DNA of 21,637 bases from CAYLTX01 sp046545675 (lineage in GTDB: Bacteria; Myxococcota_A; Bradymonadia; Bradymonadales; Bradymonadaceae). Below the pieces are notes generated by a model. That model had not been told where the DNA came from and searched no databases. It saw nothing but the letters and a program-made list of their open reading frames with translations. Positions 1 to 7,483 of the stretch are shown here, piece by piece. Numbering within the stretch: the first letter of the stretch is position 1; the number at the start of each line of letters is the position of its first letter. Both the position numbers and the translations under genes were made by a program. Location of the stretch: contig JBKGZI010000043.1 in assembly GCA_046545675.1 (NCBI GenBank), positions 1 to 21,637 of the forward strand, given 5' to 3'.

Positions 1-1325
1 GGACCGTGCGGATCGAGGACGTGGACGACGAAAAGCTCGGTTTTTATGACGCCTATTCTGACGACACGGCCGGGGTCTCGCTGCGCGGGCTGGCCTCGCT
101 TCGGCTGCTCGCCGACACCGACGCGGGCCGATTCGATACCCGCATCTACGGTCAAGCCCGCCGGCTCGAACTCGACGAGAACTTCACCGGTCGCCTGCAA
201 ACTCCCGATCGCGGCGACCGGCGCCTGCAAGCCGAGGACGCTTGGACTGCCGGCGGTTTGGCGCGCTGGGCCCGCCGGCTGGCGCCGACCGCCAAATTGT
301 CCGGCCTGCTCGAGTGGCGCTCGGTGTGGGCGGGTCAACGCGAAGACCAGATCACCGACTCGGGTGCGGTCTGGCGCCAGGCGCGCGCGCTGGAGTTCGT
401 CGAGCATCTAGGCGCTGTGGGCCTCGGGGCCGACTGGTCGCCGGTGTCCTGGCTGCGGGTCGACGCCGGTGCTCGCGTCGACACCGTCGGCCTCGACGCT
501 CGAGACACGCTCGACGACGCGAGCGGGACGCGGTGGTTTGCCGTGGCCTCGCCGCGGCTGGCAGCGACCGTGTTTGCGGGCCTGGATTGGGCGATTTTTT
601 GCGCCTATGGGCGCGGCCTGCGCCCACCCGAGGCCCGCGCGGTCGTCGCGGCGCCGCGTGACGTTCAGCGCGATGATTCCGACGCCCAAAACCGCGACCA
701 CACCCGTTATGCCGGCGGCGACCCCGCGCCGACCACCACTGACAACGTCGAGCTGGGCGTGAAGTGGACGCCCACATCGGAGGTCGAGCTGAGCGCGGCC
801 GGCTTTGGAGTGTGGATCGATCGGGAGAGCGTCTTCGATCACGTCGCCGGAACAAATGTCGAACTCAGCGCCACCGAGCGCTACGGCGTCGAGGCGGTGG
901 CCCAATGGAGCCCAGTTGATTGGCTGGGCCTGGAGGCATCGGCGACCGCCGTCGAGGCCCGCTTCCGCGAGTCGGGCCGTCCCGTACCGGGCGCACCGCG
1001 GCTATTGGCCTCGGCGCACGCCTCCCTGATCCACCCGGATGGGTGGCGAGGCGGGCTCGCCGGCCGGGCGGTGGGAGCGCGGCCGCTGGGCCTGGGCGCG
1101 AAGGCCGCCCCATACGCGCTCATCGATGCGACCGCAGGGTATCGCTGGGATTGGTTCCAACTCGATGTGCACGTCGAGAACGCGCTCGGCACGCGCTGGC
1201 GCGAGGGGGAGTACCACTATGCGTCCTGGTGGGACCCGAGCGCCCCGCGCAGCAATTTGCCGTCGATTCACTATGTCGCCGGCCCGCCGCGCGGCCTGCG
1301 CGCGACGCTTTCGGCGTGGTTTTGA
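1..1325 (+). CDS. TonB-dependent outer-membrane receptor, C-terminal beta-barrel (5' partial)
   Basis: The reading frame is open to the left edge, so the first in-frame GTG (position 6) is not the real start; about 440 residues of the C-terminal half are visible. The protein is a run of alternating aromatic/polar strands separated by Asp-rich loops. It has the YGRGLRPPEAR and TDNVELGVKW signatures usual in TonB receptor barrels and ends in SAWF, a C-terminal aromatic residue as needed for BAM-dependent barrel insertion. Plug domain and TonB box lie outside the window. The family imports metal chelates, cobalamin or other large ligands across the outer membrane using TonB energy. The substrate cannot be read from the barrel. 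Two lipoprotein genes follow on the same strand, and a weak terminator-like hairpin lies just after the stop. I am confident of the barrel type, not of the ligand. Confidence 0.8.
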   Translation, partial: TVRIEDVDDEKLGFYDAYSDDTAGVSLRGLASLRLLADTDAGRFDTRIYGQARRLELDENFTGRLQTPDRGDRRLQAEDAWTAGGLARWARRLAPTAKLSGLLEWRSVWAGQREDQITDSGAVWRQARALEFVEHLGAVGLGADWSPVSWLRVDAGARVDTVGLDARDTLDDASGTRWFAVASPRLAATVFAGLDWAIFCAYGRGLRPPEARAVVAAPRDVQRDDSDAQNRDHTRYAGGDPAPTTTDNVELGVKWTPTSEVELSAAGFGVWIDRESVFDHVAGTNVELSATERYGVEAVAQWSPVDWLGLEASATAVEARFRESGRPVPGAPRLLASAHASLIHPDGWRGGLAGRAVGARPLGLGAKAAPYALIDATAGYRWDWFQLDVHVENALGTRWREGEYHYASWWDPSAPRSNLPSIHYVAGPPRGLRATLSAWF

Positions 1326-1327
1326 AT

Positions 1328-1349
1328 CTCGACATGACTCGAGTTTTTT
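1328..1349 (+). terminator. weak intrinsic terminator after the TonB receptor gene
   Basis: Directly after the receptor stop codon, CTCGA (1328-1332) pairs with TCGAG (1339-1343) across a 6-nt loop, and six T residues follow (1344-1349). The stem is only five base pairs, so it may be leaky and let transcription continue into the lipoprotein gene at 1401. Confidence 0.4.
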
Positions 1350-1400
1350 AGTGCTCATCTATACGCAAATCACAGTCAATAAACCCAGAAAGGAGTGATG

Positions 1401-2213
1401 ATGAAATCCAGACAATACCGAAGCAAAGTCCAAAAAGTGCTCGTCGCGGCAACTTGCGTTGCCAGCCTGAGTGCCGTCGCGAGTTGTTCGGCCGACAGCC
1501 AGGAGGCCGAGCGCGTCGAACGGCCGGTGGTCGTCGAGGCCGGCCACCTCCAGCCGGTCGAGACAAATCTCGGCTGGCAGGTCGAGGTGCAGAGCTTTCG
1601 CACCGGCTTGGCCGACCTGGAGCTGACCACCGAAGGCGAACAGCACGGGTCGAGCTCGACGGTCAGCGAGCTGCTCGTACCCGTGGCCCACGCTCACCCG
1701 GGCCACGAGGCCGGCGGCGCGGTCATCGGCGAGATGCCGGGCCGTTTTGTGGTCGACTGGACCGAGGACGGCGCCGCGGTCGGGCACGCTTCGATGATCG
1801 TCGGCGAATATACCGGGGCCAATTTCCGCTTCGCGACCGCCGAGTCCGGCGACGGCGTCGACGCCGACGATCCGCTCGTGGGCCATTCGGTGCATATCGC
1901 CGGTGTCGCACGACGCGGAGGCGACGAGATCGCCTTCGAGGCGGCCATCGACCAGGACCCGGACCGCCGCGTGATCGGCGCGCCCTTCGAGGCGACCGTG
2001 ACCGCCGACGCCGAGGCGACGCTCCGGCTGCGCGCTCACCTGGCCGACCCCACCGAAGGCGACACGCTCTTCGACGATATCGACTTCGACGAACTCGCTG
2101 GCGCCGATGGAGGCCGAGTCGTCCTCGAGCCGGACACCTCGGCCTACAACCGCTTGAAACGGGCCCTCCAGGTCCACGACCACTATTCAATCGTCACCAG
2201 CAGTGAGACCTGA
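1401..2213 (+). CDS. His-rich lipoprotein, function unknown, next to TonB receptor
   Basis: I chose the ATG at 1401 because AAAGGAG (1389-1395) ends five bases before it; the GTG at 1395 and ATG at 1398 sit on or too close to this site. The 270-residue product has a hydrophobic signal segment ending in the lipobox VASC, with Ser at +2, so it is probably an outer-membrane lipoprotein facing the periplasm or surface. The mature part is acidic with about a dozen His, including the cluster HAHPGHEAGG, a GHS/VHI pair and a C-terminal HDHY, all plausible metal ligands. It has only two Trp (in GWQVEV and VDWTED). Its layout resembles the next lipoprotein: an N-terminal GW-x-x-E strand, a central G-x-Y strand, an x-G-x-A strand, then a late FDD-x-DFDEL segment. 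I do not recognise a named family. Position behind a TonB receptor suggests metal or ligand capture, which is inference. Confidence 0.75.
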   Translation: MKSRQYRSKVQKVLVAATCVASLSAVASCSADSQEAERVERPVVVEAGHLQPVETNLGWQVEVQSFRTGLADLELTTEGEQHGSSSTVSELLVPVAHAHPGHEAGGAVIGEMPGRFVVDWTEDGAAVGHASMIVGEYTGANFRFATAESGDGVDADDPLVGHSVHIAGVARRGGDEIAFEAAIDQDPDRRVIGAPFEATVTADAEATLRLRAHLADPTEGDTLFDDIDFDELAGADGGRVVLEPDTSAYNRLKRALQVHDHYSIVTSSET

Positions 2214-2315
2214 GACATCTCCAGAGCACCGTTGGACAAGTAGCTCATTTGAGCAGTTTGAACGTCACCATCGACAACCCGACCCGCAATGAATCCACCA
2301 GAGAGAGGAATGAAG

Positions 2316-3083
2316 ATGAACACACGAGCCCAGATTCAACTCATCGTTATCGCCCTGGCCGCCGCATTCATCGGCTGCTCTGACACCGACGGAGCCAACG
2401 GCACCGAAGGCGAGGGCGACTACGCCATCACGGTCTACGGCGAAGAATTCGTCGAGGATAAAATCCCCGCCGACGAGACCGACGGCTGGGAGATCGAGTT
2501 TTCGCGCTTCGAGGTGACCGTCTCGGATATCTCGGCGAGCAATGACGACGGTGAGACTGCCAGCGTCGATGGGGTTCATACCGTCGAATTGACCGAGGAT
2601 TCGGCCGGCGAGGGCCATCTGGTCGCCGAAGTCGTCGCGCCCGCGGGCCGATACGAGTCGCTCGACTATCGTATTGCACCCGACGACGACCAGCCCGCGC
2701 TGCTCGTCGAGGGCACGGCCACCAAGGACGACGAGACCAAGAGCTTCTCGTGGGCCTTCGACACCGACGCACTCTACGAGGATTGCCAGACCGACGCGCA
2801 TATCGACGACGGAGGTTCGGCCACCAGCCAACTGACGATCCACGCCGATCACTTCTTTTACGACGACCTGGTCGCCGAGGAGCCGAACCTCGCCTTCGAC
2901 CTCATCGCCTCGGCCGACGCCGATGACGACGGCGACGTGACCCTCGACGAGCTCGCCGACGTCGACATCACCGCCGAGAGCCGCTACCAGGTCGGCAGCC
3001 ACGACATCACGGACTTGCGCGGATTCCTCGAGGCACAGTCCACCACCGTCGGACATATCGATGGAGAAGGTCATTGTGATTGA
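2316..3083 (+). CDS. acidic lipoprotein with EF-hand-like loop, function unknown
   Basis: Three in-frame ATGs exist (2289, 2310, 2316). AGAGGA at 2304-2309 is six bases before 2316 and abuts 2310, so 2316 is preferred, giving 255 residues. A hydrophobic N-terminus ends in FIGC, a slightly atypical lipobox, with Ser at +2. The mature protein is strongly acidic. It contains DADDDGDVTLDE at residues 201-212, which fits the 12-residue EF-hand/calcium loop (Asp at 1, 3 and 5, Gly at 6, a hydrophobic residue at 8, Glu at 12). Just before it lies TIHADHFFYDDL, with two His. Segments align by eye with the preceding lipoprotein (GW-E/Q-x-E, G-x-Y-x-x-x-x-x-R, G-x-A before an acidic strand). It probably belongs to the same transcript as the upstream lipoprotein, 102 bases away. 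No enzyme motif is visible; calcium or transition-metal binding is inferred. Confidence 0.75.
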   Translation: MNTRAQIQLIVIALAAAFIGCSDTDGANGTEGEGDYAITVYGEEFVEDKIPADETDGWEIEFSRFEVTVSDISASNDDGETASVDGVHTVELTEDSAGEGHLVAEVVAPAGRYESLDYRIAPDDDQPALLVEGTATKDDETKSFSWAFDTDALYEDCQTDAHIDDGGSATSQLTIHADHFFYDDLVAEEPNLAFDLIASADADDDGDVTLDELADVDITAESRYQVGSHDITDLRGFLEAQSTTVGHIDGEGHCD

Positions 3084-3165
3084 TGCTTCCATCGTAACGG
3101 ACACAAACGCATCAAGCGATGCACGCCGGGAGATTGGCTGACGATGGGCGTGGGGTGGGGCGGCG

Positions 3166-3196
3166 AGCAGTATTCTTTGAGTAAATATATACTGCT
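3166..3196. repeat. inverted repeat in AT-rich intergenic gap
   Basis: AGCAGTAT (3166-3173) and ATACTGCT (3189-3196) are perfect inverted copies separated by 15 bases. There is no T-run after it, so a simple terminator is unlikely. It sits about 70 bases upstream of the broken PAS gene in a locally AT-rich stretch and could be an operator. Apart from this palindrome I see nothing definite in the gap 3084-3266. Confidence 0.4.
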
Positions 3197-3266
3197 GTGA
3201 TAGCATAAAGGTGTGAAAACTAGGAGTTTTCTGGTTTAATACGACGACGCCACGAGAAGTGAAGCC

Positions 3267-4030
3267 ATGAGCAGCCTAGCCGACCGATTTATCCCCGACG
3301 GTTTTGCCGCCGAGGGGGATGTCGAGCGGCGCCAGGCACAGATCGCCGTGCGGACCGTCTTCGTGCTCGTTCCCTGGGGATTGGCCTCCTCGGTGTTCGT
3401 CTACTGGCTTCTCGGCTCGGTTACCGCGGCGCTGGCGGTCGTCGTCGGGCCGTGGCGACCGGAGGGGTGCTCGCTCCCGGTGCGAGTTGGTTATTGTTGA
3501 TTCCGTTACAGGGGGTGATTTTCCGCGGCGTCAAGACCGCGACCGTCTGGATGGTCCTCGTTTTGCTGACCTGGACGGCGATGTTCTTCGCCGGGCAAGC
3601 AGGAATCATCGCTTCGATCGACGTGACGGGGGAGCGCTTTCCGGCGCGTCGAATGATCGAATTATTTGCGTTGAGCACGACCGTCTACGGTCTCTTTTAC
3701 CTCAAGGACAGCATGCAGGGTTGGTTGACCGGGACCGTCGAGAAAAAGGAGGCCGAGACTCGGGCTGTCGTAGAGACCGCCCCGGACGGCATCTTGACCG
3801 TCGACGCGTCCGGGCAAGTGCAAAGCGCCAATGAGGCCGCCGCTCGCATCTTTGGCCGGGACCTCGAAGCGTGGGAGGGCTCCGAGATCGAATCGCTGGT
3901 TCCCACGCTCGCTGCGAGGCCGTCGGTTTTCGACCCCGAGCCGATGTCCAGCTTCGGAGCCACCGAGGAGCATACCGGCCTGGCCCGCGACCTGAGCAGC
4001 CCCGAAGAGTTCGGCCTGTCTACCCATTAG
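3267..4030 (+). pseudogene. membrane PAS-domain sensor, frameshifted and truncated remnant
   Basis: Reading starts at the ATG at 3267 (MSSLADRFIP) and runs through two membrane-like segments, then goes out of frame near 3449 and stops at 3500. The other frame, open from about 3449 to 4030, continues the same protein: VATGGVLAPGAS, three or more further hydrophobic segments, a linker, and a PAS domain start (VETAPDGILTVDASG, then NEAAARIFGR). Adding one G to the GGG at 3447-3449 restores a continuous VVVGAVATGGV sequence, so a single-base deletion explains the break. After the PAS core the frame loses resemblance and stops at 4030 with no histidine kinase or cyclase domain, so the 3' end is also missing. 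Intact relatives are membrane sensors whose PAS domain feeds a kinase. Confidence in the frameshift is good; whether it is real or a sequencing error needs raw reads. Confidence 0.7.
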
Positions 4031-4183
4031 CCAAGATTAAAGAAAAGCGCGTCGAGCAGCCTCTCACGGGGCGATCTTCCCCTCCTGGACGCAACGATTT
4101 CGCGAAATTGCCGATAACCAGAGTGAGGGTCATGGACATGGCTGCTCACATGGCAATTTAACGAATAAGCACAGGAGATATAG

Positions 4184-5620
4184 ATGCGTTTTCAAATAGA
4201 TAAATGGATCGTGGGGTGTCTGGCTATTCTACTGCTACTGGCGGGTTCGGCTTGCTCGTTGGTCGACGAAGATCAGAGCGCGGCGCAGACCGCGACCGCC
4301 GAACAGGAGTCTCAGAGCACAGACGCGACCGACGGTGGCAAGGCCGACCATGCCGATGCGCCGGCCCCGTCGTCGCAGACCTGCTCCGACCACACCGATT
4401 GTGTCGAGCGTCCCAACGCCGTGCAGTGGTGTTCGCCGACGGGCACGTGTCGCTACTCCTGCGAGTTGGGCTACGGCGAAGCCGGCGGTGAGGTGAGCCG
4501 AGACGGCTGCGAGTGTGAGGTGTCCAACGCGGGACAGGAAGTGTGCGACGGGATCGACAATGATTGCGACGGGGTGGTCGACAATCCCTTCGCCGGTGGA
4601 CGCGTCAGCGCCGGCCGCGCCCATACCTGCGCGGTCGACGCCACCGGAGCTGTCCTATGCTGGGGAGACCAGACGCTCGATGCCACCGAAGCCGGCGCCG
4701 AGCGCAGCGGGCTCGAGGCGTTCTGGGAGGTCCGCGCCGGCTCGCACCACACCTGCGCGCTGACCCGAGTGGGCCGAGCCTATTGCTGGGGCGATAATAG
4801 CTATGGGCAGCTCGGCCCGGAGGCCGGCCGCTACGCCGACGAGCCCGTTCGGGTCTCCGAGGAGCTCCGCTTTATCGACATCGCCACGGGCGCCAATCAC
4901 ACCTGCGGGCTGACCTACGACAGCGAGGTCTATTGCTGGGGCGGAAACGACTACGGCCAACTTGGCGACGGCACCGACGAAGAACGCAACCAGCCCGCCC
5001 CCATCGAGTCGAATACGCAGGACTTCGTCGACGTGACGACCGGCGGCTTTCATACATGCGCGGCCAAGGCCACCGGCGAGGTCTTGTGCTGGGGCGCCAA
5101 CGTCCTGGGCCAGGCTGGCCAAGAGGAGCTGGACGATCTCCTCGAGCCTACCGCGGTCGACGCGCCCGAGGCGCTGATCTTCGTCGAGGCCGGCGCCAAC
5201 CACACCTGTGGGCTCAGCGGTACCGGCAAGGCCTATTGCTGGGGCAATGATAGCCACGGCCAATTGGGCGACGAGACCCGACAGACCAACCACGAGCCTC
5301 AAAAGGTGCGCGCCGGCGTCGAGTTCAACGTGCTGAGCGCCGGTGGCACGCATACCTGCGCCATCGCGCAGGACGGCCGGCTGTATTGTTGGGGCAGCGG
5401 CGTCGACGGCCGCTTGGGCAATGAGGAGTCCGGCGCCGCGCTCCAGCCCCGAGCGGTGGACTCCGAGCTGGCGTTCTCGCAGGTCTCTGCAGGCCACGCC
5501 CATACCTGCGCGTTGAGCCGAGACGGGCACTTATATTGCTGGGGCGACGGCAGCCGCGGCCAACTCGTGGCCGGCCGGTTGGACTCGGCGGACACGCCGT
5601 CGCGGGCTGATTGCCAGTGA
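4184..5620 (+). CDS. RCC1-repeat lipoprotein with MopE-type DGIDNDCDG motif
   Basis: AGGAG (4173-4177) lies six bases before the ATG. The 478-residue product has a signal peptide with lipid Cys at residue 24 (GSAC), a Gln/Ser/Thr/Asp-rich linker to about residue 65, a Cys-rich segment, and CDGIDNDCDGVVD at 121-133. This motif is the signature of the putative metal-binding MopE-type family and is also calcium-loop-like. From residue 140 to the end there are seven RCC1-type repeats, each with the pattern HTC, about ten residues, then CWG. They would build a beta-propeller on the cell surface, with the paired Cys probably forming a disulfide in each blade. Such proteins are common in delta-proteobacterial envelopes and their ligands are mostly unknown. 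It is convergent with the diheme cytochrome gene, 22 bases away. Surface binding or adhesion is the safe inference; metal handling is possible. Confidence 0.8.
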   Translation: MRFQIDKWIVGCLAILLLLAGSACSLVDEDQSAAQTATAEQESQSTDATDGGKADHADAPAPSSQTCSDHTDCVERPNAVQWCSPTGTCRYSCELGYGEAGGEVSRDGCECEVSNAGQEVCDGIDNDCDGVVDNPFAGGRVSAGRAHTCAVDATGAVLCWGDQTLDATEAGAERSGLEAFWEVRAGSHHTCALTRVGRAYCWGDNSYGQLGPEAGRYADEPVRVSEELRFIDIATGANHTCGLTYDSEVYCWGGNDYGQLGDGTDEERNQPAPIESNTQDFVDVTTGGFHTCAAKATGEVLCWGANVLGQAGQEELDDLLEPTAVDAPEALIFVEAGANHTCGLSGTGKAYCWGNDSHGQLGDETRQTNHEPQKVRAGVEFNVLSAGGTHTCAIAQDGRLYCWGSGVDGRLGNEESGAALQPRAVDSELAFSQVSAGHAHTCALSRDGHLYCWGDGSRGQLVAGRLDSADTPSRADCQ

Positions 5621-5642
5621 TGGAGCCGGGGGGCCGGTCGGC

Positions 5643-6986
5643 TCACTCCCGAAGCGCCGATGTCGGCGCTTCGGTCAGTGATGGGTCGACCGGCCGGCCG
5701 GTGAGCGCCTTCAAGAAGGCGACCAGGTCGGCGACCTGCCGGTCGTCGAGGTCGAGGGGCTCGAGGGTCTCGTCGCGGTGGCCGACGAGCACCGGCGACT
5801 CGTCGAGCGCCGAGTAGAAACGCACGACTTCTTCGAGGGTCTCGAAGTGCCCGCCGTGCATATACGGGGCGGTTAGCTCGACGTTGCGCAGCGTGGGCGT
5901 CTTGAATTGGCCCTCGTTTTCGGGCCGGCGGGCCAAGAACTCGAGCTCGTCGGCTTTGCGCGATGAGGGGGCGTCGCTGTAGCGGCCGCCGGCGTTGAAC
6001 GGGTCGTTTTTGACGTCTTCGATGCCGGCCCAGCGCCCGAGGTCCTCGGCCGTCAGCCAGGCGCGCGGGGCCAGGCCGAGGTTGTGAAACTCCAGGTTCG
6101 TGAACATTGCCTCGGAGTGGCAGTCCAGGCAGCCGGCCTCGCCAATGAATAGCTGCAGTCCACGCTTTTGGCTGTCGGTCAGCGCGTCGAGGTTGTCCTG
6201 GTCGCCGGTGCGAAGCCCGTCGACATAGCGGTCAAACGGCGCGTCCACCGAGACGAGCTGCATCTGGTAGGCGGCGATCGACTTGGTGGCGTTGCTCAGG
6301 ATGCGGTTGACGGTCTGCTGATCGTCGTCGTCCATCGACTCCCAGGCTTGGGCGTGGGCATGCTCGTCGTCGTTGGGGACGGGCCGGCCAGATTCCGGAA
6401 AACGGGAGGTGTCCGACAGGTCCGGAAGCGGCTCGAAGATGGACTCATAAGCCTCGCGAAGCTCGGCGTCGCCGGCGACCAGGTGGGCGATGTCCAGTCG
6501 CGTGGTGCCCTGTTCGTGGGGCGCCTCCAGGGGCTCGATCGCCTGCGCCCAAAGCGAGTCGGCGCGCCCGTCCCAGAAGTACCAGCGATTGTAGGCCACG
6601 TTGAGCAGTGACGGCGCGTGGCGAGCGGTCGTCCCGACGGCCTCGGAGACCTTCTTCGGGTCGGAAAAGCCGTGATCCGGCTGGTGGCACGTGGCGCAGG
6701 ATTGCTCGCCATCGGACGATAGACGCGTGTCGAAAAACAGCGCCTGGCCCAGCTTTGCTGCGCCCTCATCGTGGGCGAAGGCGTTGGTGGGGTCTGCGGG
6801 CCGCGGGATATCTTCGGGAGAGAGCTGGGCGATCTTACCGAGCTCGGCGCCGGAGAATAGGCCGGACGGATCACGCAGCTCGGGCTCGTCGGCCTGCTCG
6901 TCGGGCGCAGGCCCGGCATCCGAGCAGGCTGCGGCCATCGCCACGGCCGCGCACGCCACCCAAAAAGCAAGCCGACCAGACATCAT
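5643..6986 (-). CDS. diheme cytochrome c peroxidase / MauG-family lipoprotein
   Basis: The start is the ATG at 6986-6984, which overlaps the upstream gene's TGA (ATGA); a second ATG follows at once. The 447-residue protein has a signal peptide with lipid Cys 21 (AAAC, Ser at +2). It has two c-type heme motifs, CATCH at 97-101 and CLDCH at 286-290. Family landmarks are LFFDTRLS, FWDGRADSLWAQ between the hemes, and TPTLRNVELTAPYMHGG near the C-terminus. This is the bacterial diheme peroxidase (CcpA/MauG/MbnH) superfamily: members reduce peroxide or use high-valent heme to oxidise residues, often Trp, on a partner protein. The lipid anchor is less usual than a soluble periplasmic form and places it at the membrane. 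Translational coupling to the YtkA-like gene suggests they work together. The exact substrate cannot be told from sequence. Confidence 0.88.
   Translation of the reverse strand: MMSGRLAFWVACAAVAMAAACSDAGPAPDEQADEPELRDPSGLFSGAELGKIAQLSPEDIPRPADPTNAFAHDEGAAKLGQALFFDTRLSSDGEQSCATCHQPDHGFSDPKKVSEAVGTTARHAPSLLNVAYNRWYFWDGRADSLWAQAIEPLEAPHEQGTTRLDIAHLVAGDAELREAYESIFEPLPDLSDTSRFPESGRPVPNDDEHAHAQAWESMDDDDQQTVNRILSNATKSIAAYQMQLVSVDAPFDRYVDGLRTGDQDNLDALTDSQKRGLQLFIGEAGCLDCHSEAMFTNLEFHNLGLAPRAWLTAEDLGRWAGIEDVKNDPFNAGGRYSDAPSSRKADELEFLARRPENEGQFKTPTLRNVELTAPYMHGGHFETLEEVVRFYSALDESPVLVGHRDETLEPLDLDDRQVADLVAFLKALTGRPVDPSLTEAPTSALRE
5651..5672. terminator. perfect hairpin between convergent genes, possible bidirectional terminator
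   Basis: GAAGCGCCGA (5651-5660) and TCGGCGCTTC (5663-5672) are perfect 10-bp inverted repeats with a 2-base centre. The hairpin lies within the last codons of the minus-strand cytochrome gene and just past the plus-strand RCC1 gene. There is no T-run on either side, so termination is plausible but unproven. Confidence 0.35.
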
Positions 6987-7483
6987 TCCTCGCAGCACAT
7001 GACGTTGAAGGTGGCCCGTTCGGTCGTCTCTTCGTGGGTGACGTCGACGTGGACTTGCCATTTGTCCTCGGCCGTATCGCTGCGCATATGAAACTTCATG
7101 CCCTCGACCAAGAAGCTGCCGTCGTCCTCTTTGGTGACCGTCGGCTCGGTATTCATGCCGTGTTCGTGGGCGGGCATCGTCGCCTCGACCTCGATTTCGG
7201 CGTCCATGAGCATCTGCGAGTGGTCCTCGCCGTCGTGGACCATCACCACCAGGTCGAATAGCTCGTTGAAGGGAATCGGGGCGGGATCGGCGGAGTACAT
7301 CACATAAAACGTGCCGTTCTCGGAGAGCTGCGCCGTCGACTCGTCGACCTGGTGGGCGCTGGTGTTATTGTCCTGCGAGCTATTATTGGCGCCGTCGGCA
7401 TCGGAGCCGCACGCCGCCGAGAACGTCAGCAGGGTGCAGAGCACCCAGCTCAAAGCGCGAGTATGTCGATGAGTTTGGGTCAT
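6983..7483 (-). CDS. YtkA/FixH-like lipoprotein with His/Met cluster
   Basis: The ATG at 7483 opens a 166-residue protein with lipid Cys 25 (SAAC), an Asn/Ser/Asp-rich linker, and a beta-sandwich domain at about residues 55-162. The domain carries MPAHEHGMN (residues 103-111), dDGSFLVEGMKFHM and a terminal MCC. The MP-x-H-x-HGM pattern followed by a G-M-x-F-H-M strand is typical of YtkA-like domains, found near cytochrome oxidase and copper genes (FixH-related). His106, His108, Met110 and the later Met/His/Cys could bind a soft metal such as copper. Its stop codon overlaps the start of the diheme cytochrome gene by four bases, so the two form one operon with this gene first. It is divergent from the histidine kinase at 7723. 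The domain call is good; copper binding is inferred. Confidence 0.75.
   Translation of the reverse strand: MTQTHRHTRALSWVLCTLLTFSAACGSDADGANNSSQDNNTSAHQVDESTAQLSENGTFYVMYSADPAPIPFNELFDLVVMVHDGEDHSQMLMDAEIEVEATMPAHEHGMNTEPTVTKEDDGSFLVEGMKFHMRSDTAEDKWQVHVDVTHEETTERATFNVMCCEE

Noticed and set aside
2265..3206. 313-residue minus-strand frame opposite the second lipoprotein
   Set aside because: It is antisense to a clear lipoprotein with signal peptide and ribosome site and shows no domain.
4990..5460. RCC1 repeats as a CRISPR or tandem DNA repeat
   Set aside because: The periodicity is at protein level only; spacing and nucleotide sequence vary as in a repeat protein.
4655..5530. 291-residue minus-strand frame opposite the RCC1 gene
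   Set aside because: Its repetitive composition is the reverse complement of the RCC1 repeats and it has no start signal or recognisable domain.
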